Of a DNA stretch of 64,000 bases, positions 1 through 8,180 are shown one piece after another (positions within the stretch are counted from its first letter, which is position 1; the number at the start of each line of letters is the position of its first letter). The translations under genes and the position numbers were made by a program. This stretch comes from Ectobacillus sp. JY-23 (GTDB lineage: Bacteria > Bacillota > Bacilli > Bacillales > Bacillaceae_G): the NCBI RefSeq assembly GCF_023022965.1, contig NZ_CP095462.1, positions 62,001 through 126,000 on the forward strand. Reading direction: 5' to 3'. The notes under the pieces are model-generated. The model was not told the DNA's origin. It was given only the letters and a program-made list of their open reading frames with translations, and ran no database searches.

Positions 1-1
1 G

Positions 2-145
2 ACGCAGGAGCCTTACAAATGTACCATAACACTTGCAACGTATTATGTACCTGCCAAAGAGCTAGAGCAGAATGTAACACAGCTTGAATTACCGTCGCTT
101 TGTAAAGACCGCAGTAATCCACTTGAGCCTCAGGTGTGTAAATAA
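2..145 (+). CDS. C-terminal end of an unidentified protein (5' truncated)
   Basis: Open frame running in from the left edge for 47 codons and ending in TAA. The visible tail holds three cysteines and ends in PEPQVCK-like sequence (LEPQVCK). Codon use looks native and a strong terminator follows 13 bases after the stop, which supports a real gene end rather than a chance frame. I do not recognise the family from this fragment. It converges on the formate/nitrite transporter gene and shares its terminator. Confidence 0.55.
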   Translation, partial: TQEPYKCTITLATYYVPAKELEQNVTQLELPSLCKDRSNPLEPQVCK

Positions 146-157
146 TCGAAAACAATC

Positions 158-190
158 AAAAAACCAGCCTTGAATCAAGGCTGGTTTTTT
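158..190. terminator. Bidirectional intrinsic terminator
   Basis: Inverted repeat AACCAGCCTTG / CAAGGCTGGTT with a short AAT-type loop, A-tract on the left and T-tract on the right, so it can end both the rightward partial gene and the leftward transporter gene. Confidence 0.85.
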
Positions 191-194
191 GATT

Positions 195-1022
195 TTACGC
201 TTCCGCTGTTTGTAATTCAACTTCTTCTATCTCTTCCACTTGTTTCTGTGTTGCTGCCTTTGGCATGTTGAAGTATTGATATACCATACCAACAAATACA
301 GAACCGCCGACAATATTACCAAGTGTAACAGGTACCAAGTTGTGTAGTGCACCTGCTAAGGTTACTGTATCAGGATGGGTGTGAATAAGAGATAGAGAGA
401 AAATAGCCAAGTTAGCAATACTGTGCTCATAGCCTGAGATGAAGAATGCAAACACGATGAGCATCATCATCGCAATTTTTGCACCATCGCCTTTTACACG
501 AGCGGGCAAAAAGCAAGCCAAGCAAACGAGCCAGTTACACAAAATACCTTTAAAAAACAAATGCATGGTTGTTGCATTCATTTTGGTATCAGCTACTTTG
601 TTGAGGAGATGAGATTCTGTAATCGTTTCAAAAAGACCAGTTGCATAAAAGAGACCTGCGAAAAATACAGCCCCTATTAAGTTACCTGCATAACAAGCAA
701 CCCAGTTACGCATGGTATCCATTACTGTTGTTTGTTTTTGCATAGTAGCAACTGTAAAGTACATCGTATTGCCTGTAAACAACTCAGCTCCGCCATACAC
801 AATGATTACAAGTGCAATGCCAAAGGCGGCTGCGGCTGACATATAAGTTGCAGGCGAATCGGCTACGCGGAAAAACTCACCGAGTCTGAAGGAAACAACC
901 ACGACAAATCCTATATAAATACCGGCCAAAATTGCACGAAGCATATATTCGGTCGGGTTCGTATCCAACATTTTTTTCTTTTTCACCGCTAATTCAGCTA
1001 AATAATCTACGCCTTGTTCCAT
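195..1022 (-). CDS. Formate/nitrite transporter family protein
   Basis: Polytopic membrane protein of 275 residues of the FNT (FocA/NirC/YrhG) family, which form pentameric anion channels for formate, nitrite or related small anions. The sequence has about six hydrophobic segments, the family signature around CNWLVCLACFLP and the GYEHSIAN motif that carries the conserved pore histidine. The chosen start MEQGVDYL has a GAGGTG Shine-Dalgarno site six bases upstream; the longer frame begins without one and adds a charged stretch not typical of the family. Single-gene transcript. A cre-like site lies in the upstream region. Which anion it carries cannot be read from the sequence. Confidence 0.88.
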   Translation of the reverse strand: MEQGVDYLAELAVKKKKMLDTNPTEYMLRAILAGIYIGFVVVVSFRLGEFFRVADSPATYMSAAAAFGIALVIIVYGGAELFTGNTMYFTVATMQKQTTVMDTMRNWVACYAGNLIGAVFFAGLFYATGLFETITESHLLNKVADTKMNATTMHLFFKGILCNWLVCLACFLPARVKGDGAKIAMMMLIVFAFFISGYEHSIANLAIFSLSLIHTHPDTVTLAGALHNLVPVTLGNIVGGSVFVGMVYQYFNMPKAATQKQVEEIEEVELQTAEA

Positions 1023-1135
1023 AAGGGCACCTCTATCAATAAATGTGAATTTCTTAACATACCTTAAGATACATCTCTTTCTGTACTCTTTCAATACTCT
1101 TTTATGTTTGTCACAAAATGTTCACATTTTTATAT

Positions 1136-1149
1136 TGAAAGTGCTTACA
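1136..1149 (-). promoter_or_regulatory. Possible CcpA (cre) site upstream of the transporter
   Basis: The 14-mer TGAAAGTGCTTACA matches the cre consensus TGWAANCGNTNWCA at 13 positions. It lies about 115 bases upstream of the transporter start, next to a TATAAA box on the minus strand. Candidate only. Confidence 0.35.
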
Positions 1150-1174
1150 AAATTAATATATAATTAAAAATTAA

Positions 1175-1201
1175 AAAAGCGCTGTAGCTACAGCGCTTTT
1201 T
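1175..1201 (-). terminator. Intrinsic terminator of the TerC gene, overlapping its stop codon
   Basis: Perfect palindrome AAGCGCTGTAG/CTACAGCGCTT followed on the minus strand by a T-run. The last codons and TAG stop of the TerC gene lie inside the stem. Confidence 0.8.
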
Positions 1202-1937
1202 CTGCTTCTTGCTTTGGTTTTGAAAAAAACCAACCGCCAATTGCGATACAAAGAAGAACACCCCAGAAAATAGCTTTCCAAGCAAGAGACTTTGGAAAAT
1301 CATAAGGCAGAACACTTAGAGAAGGGTGAGACAATGTATAAACAGCCAATTTTACGCCTACCCAGCCAACAATGAGAAATGCGGCACTTTCAAGCCCCGG
1401 TCGTTTTTGAAGTAAGGCAACGAAATAGTTAGCGGCAAAGCGCATAATGATAAGTCCGATTACGCCACCTGCTAAAATAACTAGAAATTGACCTGTATTT
1501 AACCCGCCAATTGTCCCGCCCCCAAGTTTTGGCAATGTTACAGCAAGTGCCACTGCTGCCAAAATAGAATCTACAGCAAAAGCAATATCTGCCAATTCTA
1601 CTTTAAGCACTGTCAACCAAAAGCCGTCTGTCCGTTCTTTTTGTTCCTTGACCACTTTTTTCTTCATAAAATGCGATACAGCAATAAATATTAAATACAT
1701 TGCACCAATCGCTTGTACTTGCCATACGTCGACAAGAAACGAAATGAGAAACAGTGATCCGAAGCGAAAAATGAATGCACCAGCTAAGCCATAAAATAAA
1801 GCTTTCTTACGTTGACCTTCTGGTAAATGTTTTACCATAATTGCGAGTACAAGTGCGTTATCAGCTGCTAAAATGCCCTCTAGCGCAATCAGAATGAGCA
1901 ATACCCACCCATACTCCAACAAAATTGCAAAATCCAT
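1188..1937 (-). CDS. TerC-family membrane transporter, probable Mn(II) exporter (YkoY-like)
   Basis: About 249 residues with seven or so membrane segments. It carries the two acidic membrane motifs of the TerC family, ADNALV near the N-terminus and ADIAFAVDS in the middle. In B. subtilis the TerC proteins YkoY and YceF act in manganese export. The start MDFAILLEYG follows GAGGAG at eight bases; the longer frame would run back into the riboswitch. The yybP-ykoY Mn riboswitch directly upstream makes a manganese role much more likely than a tellurite role and points to the YkoY (MeeY) branch. Confidence 0.85.
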   Translation of the reverse strand: MDFAILLEYGWVLLILIALEGILAADNALVLAIMVKHLPEGQRKKALFYGLAGAFIFRFGSLFLISFLVDVWQVQAIGAMYLIFIAVSHFMKKKVVKEQKERTDGFWLTVLKVELADIAFAVDSILAAVALAVTLPKLGGGTIGGLNTGQFLVILAGGVIGLIIMRFAANYFVALLQKRPGLESAAFLIVGWVGVKLAVYTLSHPSLSVLPYDFPKSLAWKAIFWGVLLCIAIGGWFFSKPKQEAEKAL

Positions 1938-1970
1938 TAACCATTCTCCTCTCATTTTGGCAGGAGGACA

Positions 1971-2120
1971 TAAAAAAGACCTCTGCCACTTTAGTGTTGG
2001 CAAAGGTCTTGCTGGACATGTTGGTAAATGTCAACAAAGCCGATGGAAAAATCCATGTAATGACGACTTTGTTACAGAAAGCTAAGCTTTCTGCCGCTAC
2101 TCCCCTTTGGAGCTATCTTG
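1971..2120 (-). promoter_or_regulatory. yybP-ykoY manganese riboswitch with terminator
   Basis: On the minus strand the leader shows the class landmarks in order: GGGGAGTAGC, a small hairpin, GTCGTCATTACATGG, CCGGCTTTGTTG-like CATCGGCTTTGTTGAC, then an expression-platform hairpin AGACCTTTGCCA / TGGCAGAGGTCT with a T-run (1971-2009). This matches the ykoY leader of B. subtilis. When Mn(II) is bound the terminator is expected to be disrupted and the transporter expressed. Confidence 0.9.
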
Positions 2121-2186
2121 TTATTTCTATTTTATGAAGGAAGGATGGTTCTGTCAACGATTTATATGAGACAAATATCTCGTTTT

Positions 2187-3503
2187 TCAGCCGGTTAAGA
2201 TATCTTCAGAAGGATGCTTAATTTTAACAGGTTTGGATTTCGAAATTGTAAACGCAAGTGTTAAAGGACCAACTTTTCCTGCGAACATCATGAAGGAAAT
2301 AATGAATTTCCCCATTACAGTTAAATTAAAGGTAAGCCCCATTGTAAGACCTACTGTCCCAAACGCTGAGCATACTTCAAAAATAATGAGAGGAGTAGGT
2401 ACCTTTTCAGTAATGGTCAGCGCAATAATTCCTGCAAAAATCAAAATGACCGCAACCATCGTAATAGATAGCGCTTTAATAATAGTGCTGTCTTTAATAG
2501 ATTTTCTAAATACAGAAATTTCCTGCTGTTCTCGTATGAATTTCATAACACCAAGAATCATAATTAAAAATGTGGTGAGTTTAATGCCGCCACCTGTTGA
2601 AGCACTACCTGCTCCAATAATCATGAGCACACACATAAATAAGATAGTTGAATCGGATAGCTTGGCGATATCAAGTGTGTTGAAGCCGGCTGTTCTAGTG
2701 GTAACAGCTTGAAAATAAGCGCTCATTGTTTTATCAAAAAAAGATAAGCCGCTCATAGCTGCTCCGTTGTATTCTAAGAGTAAAATGAGCACTGTAGCGA
2801 CAATATTGATGACCAATGTGGAAACCAGCATTAATTTAGAATGAAGACTAAGTTGTTTAAAATTACGTTTTTTCCATACATCAATTAAAACCGTAAAGCC
2901 CAGACCACCAATAATAATAAGTGTGGTAATGATCACATTTACAAGCGGACTGTGTACATGGCGCATTAAATTATCGGGCCAGATGGAGAAGCCTGCATTG
3001 TTATAAGCGGAAATGGCATGAAAGAAGCTAAAGTACGTCCCCTTTTGCCAACCATAGCGAGGTACCCATTCCAAACACAGCAACACAAACGCAATAAATT
3101 CTACCGATAAAGAAAAAATTAGAAGAGCCTTTGCGAGACGAATGACACCACCGATATTGAGTTGATTTAAGGCCTGCTGTAACAAAATGCGATTGTGAAG
3201 ACCAATTTTTTTACCCAGCATAATAAAAACAATAATTGCAAATGTCATCATACCGAGACCGCCAACTTGAATAAGTGTTAAAATCACGAGTTGACCGAAT
3301 AGCGTAAAATGTGTGCCTGTATCTACTACGCCAAGGCCGGTTACGGTAAAAGCCGAGATGCAAGTGAATAGGGCATCTACCCAAGCTAACGGCTTTGTTG
3401 TAGCAAATGGTAACTTTAATAAAAGAGTGCCCATGCCAGCCAAAACAATAAAGGCTAACGTTAAAAAGCGGGGGGGACTCATATGTACGTTTGCTTTCTT
3501 CAT
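2187..3503 (-). CDS. Ktr/Trk-type potassium uptake membrane subunit (KtrB/KtrD-like)
   Basis: A 438-residue membrane protein of the Trk/Ktr/HKT superfamily, the usual length for KtrB and KtrD (about 445-449). Four pore-loop signatures are visible: TVTGLGVVD, NNAGFS, TRTAGFNT and FGTVGLT, whose glycines form the selectivity filter. Start is fixed by AGGAGG six bases upstream. Its cytosolic RCK partner (KtrA/KtrC) is not in this window, so a KtrCD-like arrangement with unlinked genes is possible. It is separated by 15 bases from the upstream reductase gene on the same strand and may be co-transcribed. Confidence 0.88.
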   Translation of the reverse strand: MKKANVHMSPPRFLTLAFIVLAGMGTLLLKLPFATTKPLAWVDALFTCISAFTVTGLGVVDTGTHFTLFGQLVILTLIQVGGLGMMTFAIIVFIMLGKKIGLHNRILLQQALNQLNIGGVIRLAKALLIFSLSVEFIAFVLLCLEWVPRYGWQKGTYFSFFHAISAYNNAGFSIWPDNLMRHVHSPLVNVIITTLIIIGGLGFTVLIDVWKKRNFKQLSLHSKLMLVSTLVINIVATVLILLLEYNGAAMSGLSFFDKTMSAYFQAVTTRTAGFNTLDIAKLSDSTILFMCVLMIIGAGSASTGGGIKLTTFLIMILGVMKFIREQQEISVFRKSIKDSTIIKALSITMVAVILIFAGIIALTITEKVPTPLIIFEVCSAFGTVGLTMGLTFNLTVMGKFIISFMMFAGKVGPLTLAFTISKSKPVKIKHPSEDILTG

Positions 3504-3518
3504 AGAAGCCTCCTATGA

Positions 3519-4586
3519 CTATCTAATGGTGATATGCTTTGCTTGATTATCCCTATGCTCCTTATAGTATGCAACGATACGCGGCACTACATCCTTGAAA
3601 TCAGGACAAGCAATATTTGTGTGTTGTAAGTCGGCAGTGGTTTGATCACATCGATAACGTGCTTTACAAATAAAATAATCTAAAGCTTCTTTTTCAGTCC
3701 GTAACAATCTTCGGGCCCGTGGGAAAGAGAGAATACGGCGCATATAAGCTAAGCGAATATGAAACTTTGGTTCACGCCCTAAAAACTCGCGCATAAGCAT
3801 ACGATACACCTCTTTTACTGTATAGGGACGAGGATCGGTCAATTGATATGTTTTGCCAACACCTATTGCATGATGACTTAAATAAGAAGTAGCTTGTATG
3901 ATAAAGTCTACAGGAACAAAATTACCTTCTGCCAGACCTCTGCCGATATATGGAAGAAGGGGGATGTGCCGCAGGGCATGAAAGACATTTAAAATAAAAT
4001 AGGGGCCATCAAATTTTGCAGTTTCACCAGTGGTTGAATGGCCTACGACAATGCCAGGACGAATAATTGTAATAGGCAATACTTCTTTCAATTGGTCCAC
4101 CAAGACTTCAGCTTCATATTTTGTTTGCTCATAAAAGTTTTTAAAGACCTGTCCCATTACGAGCTCTGTTTCAAATATGTCACCTTCCCGCATGCCAGCG
4201 ACATATGCAGTACTAAAATACGTATAGCGCTGCAGATGATGTAAGGACTGACAAAATGTATTCATATTGGCTGTCCCCTTTACATTCACTTCATATGCAA
4301 TTTGTTTAGAAATGGCTAGGTCGTACACGGCTGCCAAATGAAATACATGTGTTACGGTTTCGCGAAGCATGGCCAGGGTATCGTGTGAAAGACCTAAATT
4401 TTCTTTTGTAATATCACCAGGCAATAACGTATACGATAAACCTTTTGGTACAGCCGCTTCTGCTTTTTTCAACATGGAAGGCAGCACGAGCATATACATA
4501 TGAGAAACAATGTGGTCCTTTTGGATTTGTGCAACAAGTTGTTTGGCAATAAAACCGGGAAAGCCAGTTAAAAAGTAAGTGTTCAT
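3519..4586 (-). CDS. SDR-type NAD(P)-binding reductase (thioester-reductase / male-sterility domain)
   Basis: 355 residues. The N-terminus has the Rossmann motif TGFPGFIA, followed by the extended-SDR catalytic pattern: a serine in YFSTAYVAG and YEQTK as the Tyr-x3-Lys pair. The overall plan resembles NAD_binding_4 domains of fatty acyl-CoA and thioester reductases. The substrate cannot be told; a role with lipid or acyl-thioester substrates is only an inference. GGGGGA lies eight bases before the ATG. It is followed after 15 bases by the potassium transporter gene. Confidence 0.75.
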   Translation of the reverse strand: MNTYFLTGFPGFIAKQLVAQIQKDHIVSHMYMLVLPSMLKKAEAAVPKGLSYTLLPGDITKENLGLSHDTLAMLRETVTHVFHLAAVYDLAISKQIAYEVNVKGTANMNTFCQSLHHLQRYTYFSTAYVAGMREGDIFETELVMGQVFKNFYEQTKYEAEVLVDQLKEVLPITIIRPGIVVGHSTTGETAKFDGPYFILNVFHALRHIPLLPYIGRGLAEGNFVPVDFIIQATSYLSHHAIGVGKTYQLTDPRPYTVKEVYRMLMREFLGREPKFHIRLAYMRRILSFPRARRLLRTEKEALDYFICKARYRCDQTTADLQHTNIACPDFKDVVPRIVAYYKEHRDNQAKHITIR

Positions 4587-4704
4587 ACATTTTCCCCCTT
4601 TTCTTCTTAATTATAGGGGGAAGAGAAGAAATCCTCCCTAAATACATATAAATAGAAACCAACATTCTTTTATAAGTTGAAAAACTATATAAATTTTATA
4701 TACG

Positions 4705-4730
4705 AAAAACGGGCGGAAAATCCGCCCGTA
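4705..4730 (-). terminator. Terminator of the spore protein gene
   Basis: Stem ACGGGCGGA / TCCGCCCGT with a three-base loop and a T-run on the minus strand. Confidence 0.85.
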
Positions 4731-4745
4731 GCCATAGTTATACAA

Positions 4746-4931
4746 TTAACCGCGCAATTGACTTTGCGCCATCGCAACAAGACGTTTTGTCACTTCTCCG
4801 CCAACAGAGCCGTTAGAACGAGCTGCTGTATCAGAGCCAAGATTTACACCAAATTCACTTGCAATTTCGTATTTAAATTGATCAAGCGCTTGTTCAACAC
4901 CTGGTACTAATAATTTATTTGTACGTGCCAT
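4746..4931 (-). CDS. Alpha/beta-type small acid-soluble spore protein
   Basis: 61-residue protein of the SspA/B/C/D family, which coats DNA in the dormant spore and is degraded at germination. The germination-protease recognition segment [10 protein letters not shown] and the C-terminal [15 protein letters not shown] block are both present. AAAGGAG precedes the ATG. Monocistronic with its own terminator. Expected to be expressed in the forespore under sigma-G; I could not find an unambiguous -35/-10 pair. Confidence 0.95.
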   Translation of the reverse strand: MARTNKLLVPGVEQALDQFKYEIASEFGVNLGSDTAARSNGSVGGEVTKRLVAMAQSQLRG

Positions 4932-5046
4932 GTTTGGTTCTCCTTTATGCTATGCATTCCAGCGCTGGGCTGGTACTACTAGCATACGAACAATACATGG
5001 TAGGCATACGCGGAAGTATCAGGCGAACATGTCAGTTGTTGGATAT

Positions 5047-5490
5047 CTAGTTTAGTTTCATTACAACTGCTATACCAGTCACCACCACTTTCTCAAACTG
5101 ATTATAGACATTGGTGGTAAGCGTAATCATTTTTTTGTCGTCGCGCTTCTCTGTGACTTCTGCAACGATACGAATAGTATCGCCAATCTTGACTGGCGCT
5201 CGGAATGATACTTGCTGTGATAGGTAAATGGTGTTTTTGCCAGGCAATTTCGTGCCGAGGACGGTTGAAATATAGCTTGCAATTAACATGCCATGCGCAA
5301 TGCGTTCTTTAAACATAGTGTGCTTTGCGAAATCCTCCAATAAATGCACAGGATTCACATCACCTGTTAGTGCTGCGTACGCTTCAATATCTGCATGAGT
5401 AATAGTTTTGACAAGTAAGGCCTGCTCGCCAATTGTGATATCAGCATAGGGACGCTCATAAACGTGGGCCGCCTGTTCAAAAATGTTCAT
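5047..5490 (-). CDS. phaJ: (R)-specific enoyl-CoA hydratase, MaoC-like
   Basis: 147 residues with the hot-dog fold hydratase-2 motif: LTGDVNPVH followed by FKERIAHGML, carrying the catalytic Asp and His. PhaJ converts trans-enoyl-CoA from beta-oxidation into (R)-3-hydroxyacyl-CoA, the monomer used by PHA synthase. AGGAGG precedes the start. It lies 65 bases downstream of phaP on the same strand, so granule coat protein and monomer supply are probably co-transcribed. Confidence 0.88.
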   Translation of the reverse strand: MNIFEQAAHVYERPYADITIGEQALLVKTITHADIEAYAALTGDVNPVHLLEDFAKHTMFKERIAHGMLIASYISTVLGTKLPGKNTIYLSQQVSFRAPVKIGDTIRIVAEVTEKRDDKKMITLTTNVYNQFEKVVVTGIAVVMKLN

Positions 5491-5554
5491 GTGTTCCTCC
5501 TTTTTATATAGCGAAAGCGCGCTGAGGACGGAATGAAGCGGATGATCTGCACTG

Positions 5555-6079
5555 TTAAAGAGAAGGGAGAAATTGTTTTGCGCCTTCTTGTGTTTTTCTT
5601 AAAAGCTCAAGCTGCATCGTTTTCAGCTCATTCATAAACTGTTCCATCTGTTTTTGAGCCTCTTCGCGTTGTGAATGTTGTTGAGAGAGAACTTGCTTAA
5701 AAGCGTCCTCGAGCTGTCCTGCTGTTTGAGCAAGAGCGTTTAGTGAAACCTTAGCAGGAGAAACGGAAGCTTGCTGCATTTGCTGTGATACTTCGTTCCA
5801 TTTTTTCTGCCATTCTTCAATTTGTGAGGAGAATTGGCCGGCGGCAAATTGCTTCATATATTCCGCATATTGCGCACCTGCTTGCGTTGTATGTTGCTTC
5901 ATTTCTTGCTCCATCACTTCAAGACCTTGTGCCATTCTTTGCAAGGATTCCTGTTGCTGCTGCATCGCTTCCAGTGTGAACTTCTCCATTTGCTTTCCTG
6001 CTGATGCTAGTGAAGTAAGAGAGTGCGACCAATTGTTCCAAAAAGCTTCTACCAGTTCATAAGATTTGTTTTCCATCAT
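5555..6079 (-). CDS. phaP: PHA granule-associated phasin PhaP
   Basis: 174 residues, rich in Gln, Glu, Lys and Ala, predicted almost wholly helical with long amphipathic stretches and no catalytic motif. Size, composition and position match the B. megaterium-type phasin that coats polyhydroxyalkanoate granules. AGGAGG lies seven bases before the first of two adjacent ATG codons. Lies downstream of phaQ and upstream of phaJ on the minus strand. Confidence 0.82.
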   Translation of the reverse strand: MMENKSYELVEAFWNNWSHSLTSLASAGKQMEKFTLEAMQQQQESLQRMAQGLEVMEQEMKQHTTQAGAQYAEYMKQFAAGQFSSQIEEWQKKWNEVSQQMQQASVSPAKVSLNALAQTAGQLEDAFKQVLSQQHSQREEAQKQMEQFMNELKTMQLELLRKTQEGAKQFLPSL

Positions 6080-6145
6080 TATACAGCCTCCTATTAAGTA
6101 ATATGCTTACAAAGGTGAAAAGCAGGTTCCTATAGAGCTGAGCGA

Positions 6146-6283
6146 TTGGCTCCGCTTTTCGTGATGTCCAGCTCCAGCGGCTAGGTGCTACGAGCCAAGA
6201 ACCTCCCCCCATAAAGGCAGAGAGTGCCTTTATGGGGGGAGAACCTTAGCTTCGGCACCTAAGCGAGCCGCTTCCGCTTTTCT
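6146..6283. repeat. Dispersed structured intergenic repeat, copy 1
   Basis: Element with edges GGCTCCGCTTTTC and CGCTTCCGCTTTTCT, internal TGTCCAGCTCC and GGCTAG boxes, then AAGAACCTC ... GAGAACCTTA flanking a perfect 17-bp hairpin (6203-6241, five-base loop). A second copy at 23346-23497 shares the boxes and flanks but has a different hairpin sequence. Similar short palindromic elements are common between genes in Bacillaceae; the function is unknown. Here it separates phaQ from phaP. Confidence 0.75.
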
Positions 6284-6296
6284 ATTGTCAATGCAG

Positions 6297-6725
6297 TTAT
6301 TCTGCAGGGTGACTTGGTTTGGTTGTTTGGGTTGTTTTGTTTGGGTCTTGGATGTTGGTAAATGGAAAGAATGCATTTGTGTACATGTTGAAGAAGGTGC
6401 CGAGCATTTTCTGGTAGTGCGCAAAGGAGCCTGCGCATGCGGAAAGGTATTGTTCGCCGTATTCTGTGATGGAGTAGATACGTTTTGCTGGTCCACCTTC
6501 ACTTGTATCCCATGTAGAAGAGATTAGGTTTTCTTTTTCAAGCTTTCGAAGTGTGCGATACACATTGCCTTGATCGATAGTAGAAAAGCCCATGTCAATC
6601 AGTGTTTGAATGAGCCTGTAACCATGCATGTTCCAATCTTTTAAGCAAAGAAGTACAAAAGGTACAAGAAAGTTCTTGGGTGCGTGTGAACTACCGTCGT
6701 CTTTTATTTTCTGTTCATTTGTCAT
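6297..6725 (-). CDS. phaQ: PadR-family repressor PhaQ
   Basis: 142 residues with a PadR winged-helix domain: LKDWNMHGYRLIQTL, then GNVYRTLRKLEKENLI as recognition helix and AKRIYSIT in the wing. In B. megaterium PhaQ is a PHA-responsive repressor that controls itself and phaP. The frame begins three codons earlier at GTG, but ATG at 6723-6725 has TGAGGTG at six bases and is preferred. The C-terminal tail (NKTTQTTKPSHPAE) is polar and probably disordered. A palindrome covering the -10 box upstream is a likely operator. Confidence 0.88.
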   Translation of the reverse strand: MTNEQKIKDDGSSHAPKNFLVPFVLLCLKDWNMHGYRLIQTLIDMGFSTIDQGNVYRTLRKLEKENLISSTWDTSEGGPAKRIYSITEYGEQYLSACAGSFAHYQKMLGTFFNMYTNAFFPFTNIQDPNKTTQTTKPSHPAE

Positions 6726-6763
6726 CTTAGTCACCTCATTTTACATAAAGGTATATATTTCTT

Positions 6764-6784
6764 ATATGTGTAATTTACACCTAT
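6764..6784. promoter_or_regulatory. Palindromic operator candidate in the phaQ-phaR divergent region
   Basis: Perfect 13-mer palindrome GTGTAATTTACAC (6768-6780), extended by matching ATA and TAT on the outside with one mismatch each side. It sits exactly over the -10 box of the phaQ promoter, which fits autorepression by PhaQ. Confidence 0.6.
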
Positions 6785-6800
6785 CTGTTTTCTGCGTCAA
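6772..6800 (-). promoter_or_regulatory. Probable sigma-A promoter of phaQ
   Basis: On the minus strand TTGACG (-35, 6795-6800), a 17-base spacer and TAAATT (-10, 6772-6777), about 50 bases before the phaQ ATG. Confidence 0.6.
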
Positions 6801-6914
6801 TAAAAAATTGGGAAAATACAAAAAAATCAAAATACACTTGATATGAAGAGTTAAATATCGGAAAATAAAGAATAGAAAGAATTTTTATTATACATACACA
6901 AAAGGGGTGGGAGA

Positions 6915-7346
6915 ATGATGGATCAAAAGTTTGACCCAATGAAAGCTTGGAAGGATGCTTACGATCAAACGGAAAAGTACTGGGGCAAGACATTGAATGA
7001 AACGCTCAAAACAGAAGAGTATTCCGCTTGGATGGGTAGTGTGCTGGATATGAATTTATTTTATCAGAAAATGATTAATGATGTAACCAAAGGGTATCTT
7101 GAAAAAATGAATATACCTACACAAGAAGATATTGCTCGTGTTGCATCTTTGATTGTAAATTTGGAAAACAAAGTAGATCGCATTGAAGAGTTTCTGGAAG
7201 ATAAAATTGATGGTTTAGAACAGTCTTCCACATCCAAACGAGATATGACAAAGCTAAAGAGTGATCTCCGTACACTTGAAAACAAAGTGGACAAAATTTT
7301 GAATTATTTAGAAAAAGCAACTCAACCGGAAGAGTCGAAGCGTTAA
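6915..7346 (+). CDS. phaR: Class IV PHA synthase subunit PhaR
   Basis: 143 residues, strongly helical, with a C-terminal region of heptad-like Leu/Val spacing (NLENKVDRIEEFL ... TLENKVDKILNYL, a repeated motif). PhaR is the second subunit required by PhaC in Bacillus class IV synthases. Its N-terminal half contains WKDAYDQTEKYWGKTL typical of the family. Two ATG codons are adjacent at 6915 and 6918, after GGGGTGGGAG. First gene of phaRBC, divergent from phaQ. Confidence 0.9.
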   Translation: MMDQKFDPMKAWKDAYDQTEKYWGKTLNETLKTEEYSAWMGSVLDMNLFYQKMINDVTKGYLEKMNIPTQEDIARVASLIVNLENKVDRIEEFLEDKIDGLEQSSTSKRDMTKLKSDLRTLENKVDKILNYLEKATQPEESKR

Positions 7347-7386
7347 GCTTTTGATTCTATAGATATCTTTGTGAGGAGGAGCAGGT

Positions 7387-8130
7387 ATGGTTCAATTACA
7401 GGGCAAAGTAGCAATTGTAACAGGCGGAGCAAAAGGAATCGGAGAAGCGATTACCACGGCTCTTGCAAAAGAAGGTGTAAAAGTAGTTATTAATTACAAC
7501 AGCAGTCAGGATGCAGCACAAGCTTTGGTGAACAAACTTGTTTTAGAAGGGTGCGAGGCGCACGCAGTACAGGCGGATGTTTCAAAATTGAAAGAGGCTC
7601 GTACGCTGATTGATGAAGCGGTAAAGCGCTTTGGTCAAGTGGATATTGTCATCAATAATGCAGGTATCACAAGAGATCGTACATTCAAGAAATTAAGCCG
7701 CGAAGATTGGGACCGCGTTATTGATGTGAATCTTAGTAGCCTTTATAACACGACAAGTGCTGTTCTTCCTTACATTACTGAATCGGAGGCTGGGCGCATC
7801 ATTAACATCTCTTCCATTATCGGTCAATCTGGCGGATTTGGACAAACTAACTATGCCGCAGCAAAAGCAGGTATGGTTGGTTTCACAAAATCACTTGCGC
7901 TTGAGCTGGCTCGTACGAATGTAACAGTAAATGCAATTTGCCCAGGTTTTATCGACACGGAAATGGTGGCCGAGGTACCAGAGGCAGTGCGTGAGCAAAT
8001 CGTTGCAAAAATACCGAAAAAGCGCTTTGGTGTACCTGAGGAGATTGCAAAAGGTGTGCTATATCTATGCCGTGATGGTGCCTATGTAACAGGACAACAG
8101 TTGAACATCAATGGTGGCTTGTATATGTAA
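7387..8130 (+). CDS. phaB: Acetoacetyl-CoA reductase
   Basis: 247-residue classical short-chain dehydrogenase with TGGAKGIG cofactor motif (residues 12-19), NNAG, and catalytic Ser143, Tyr156, Lys160. Reduces acetoacetyl-CoA to (R)-3-hydroxybutyryl-CoA with NADPH. It would be called FabG-like out of context; its place between phaR and phaC identifies it as phaB. GAGGAGGA precedes the start. Confidence 0.92.
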   Translation: MVQLQGKVAIVTGGAKGIGEAITTALAKEGVKVVINYNSSQDAAQALVNKLVLEGCEAHAVQADVSKLKEARTLIDEAVKRFGQVDIVINNAGITRDRTFKKLSREDWDRVIDVNLSSLYNTTSAVLPYITESEAGRIINISSIIGQSGGFGQTNYAAAKAGMVGFTKSLALELARTNVTVNAICPGFIDTEMVAEVPEAVREQIVAKIPKKRFGVPEEIAKGVLYLCRDGAYVTGQQLNINGGLYM

Positions 8131-8180
8131 TACATAAGAAGAGGTGCATTTGCACTTCTTTTTTCAGAGGGGGATAAAAA

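Noticed and set aside
1100-1130. Possible FNR/Rex site (TGTGAACATTTTGTGACA on the minus strand) upstream of the formate/nitrite transporter
   Set aside because: It is a direct repeat of TGTGA, not the inverted TGTGA-N6-TCACA needed for FNR nor a proper Rex palindrome.
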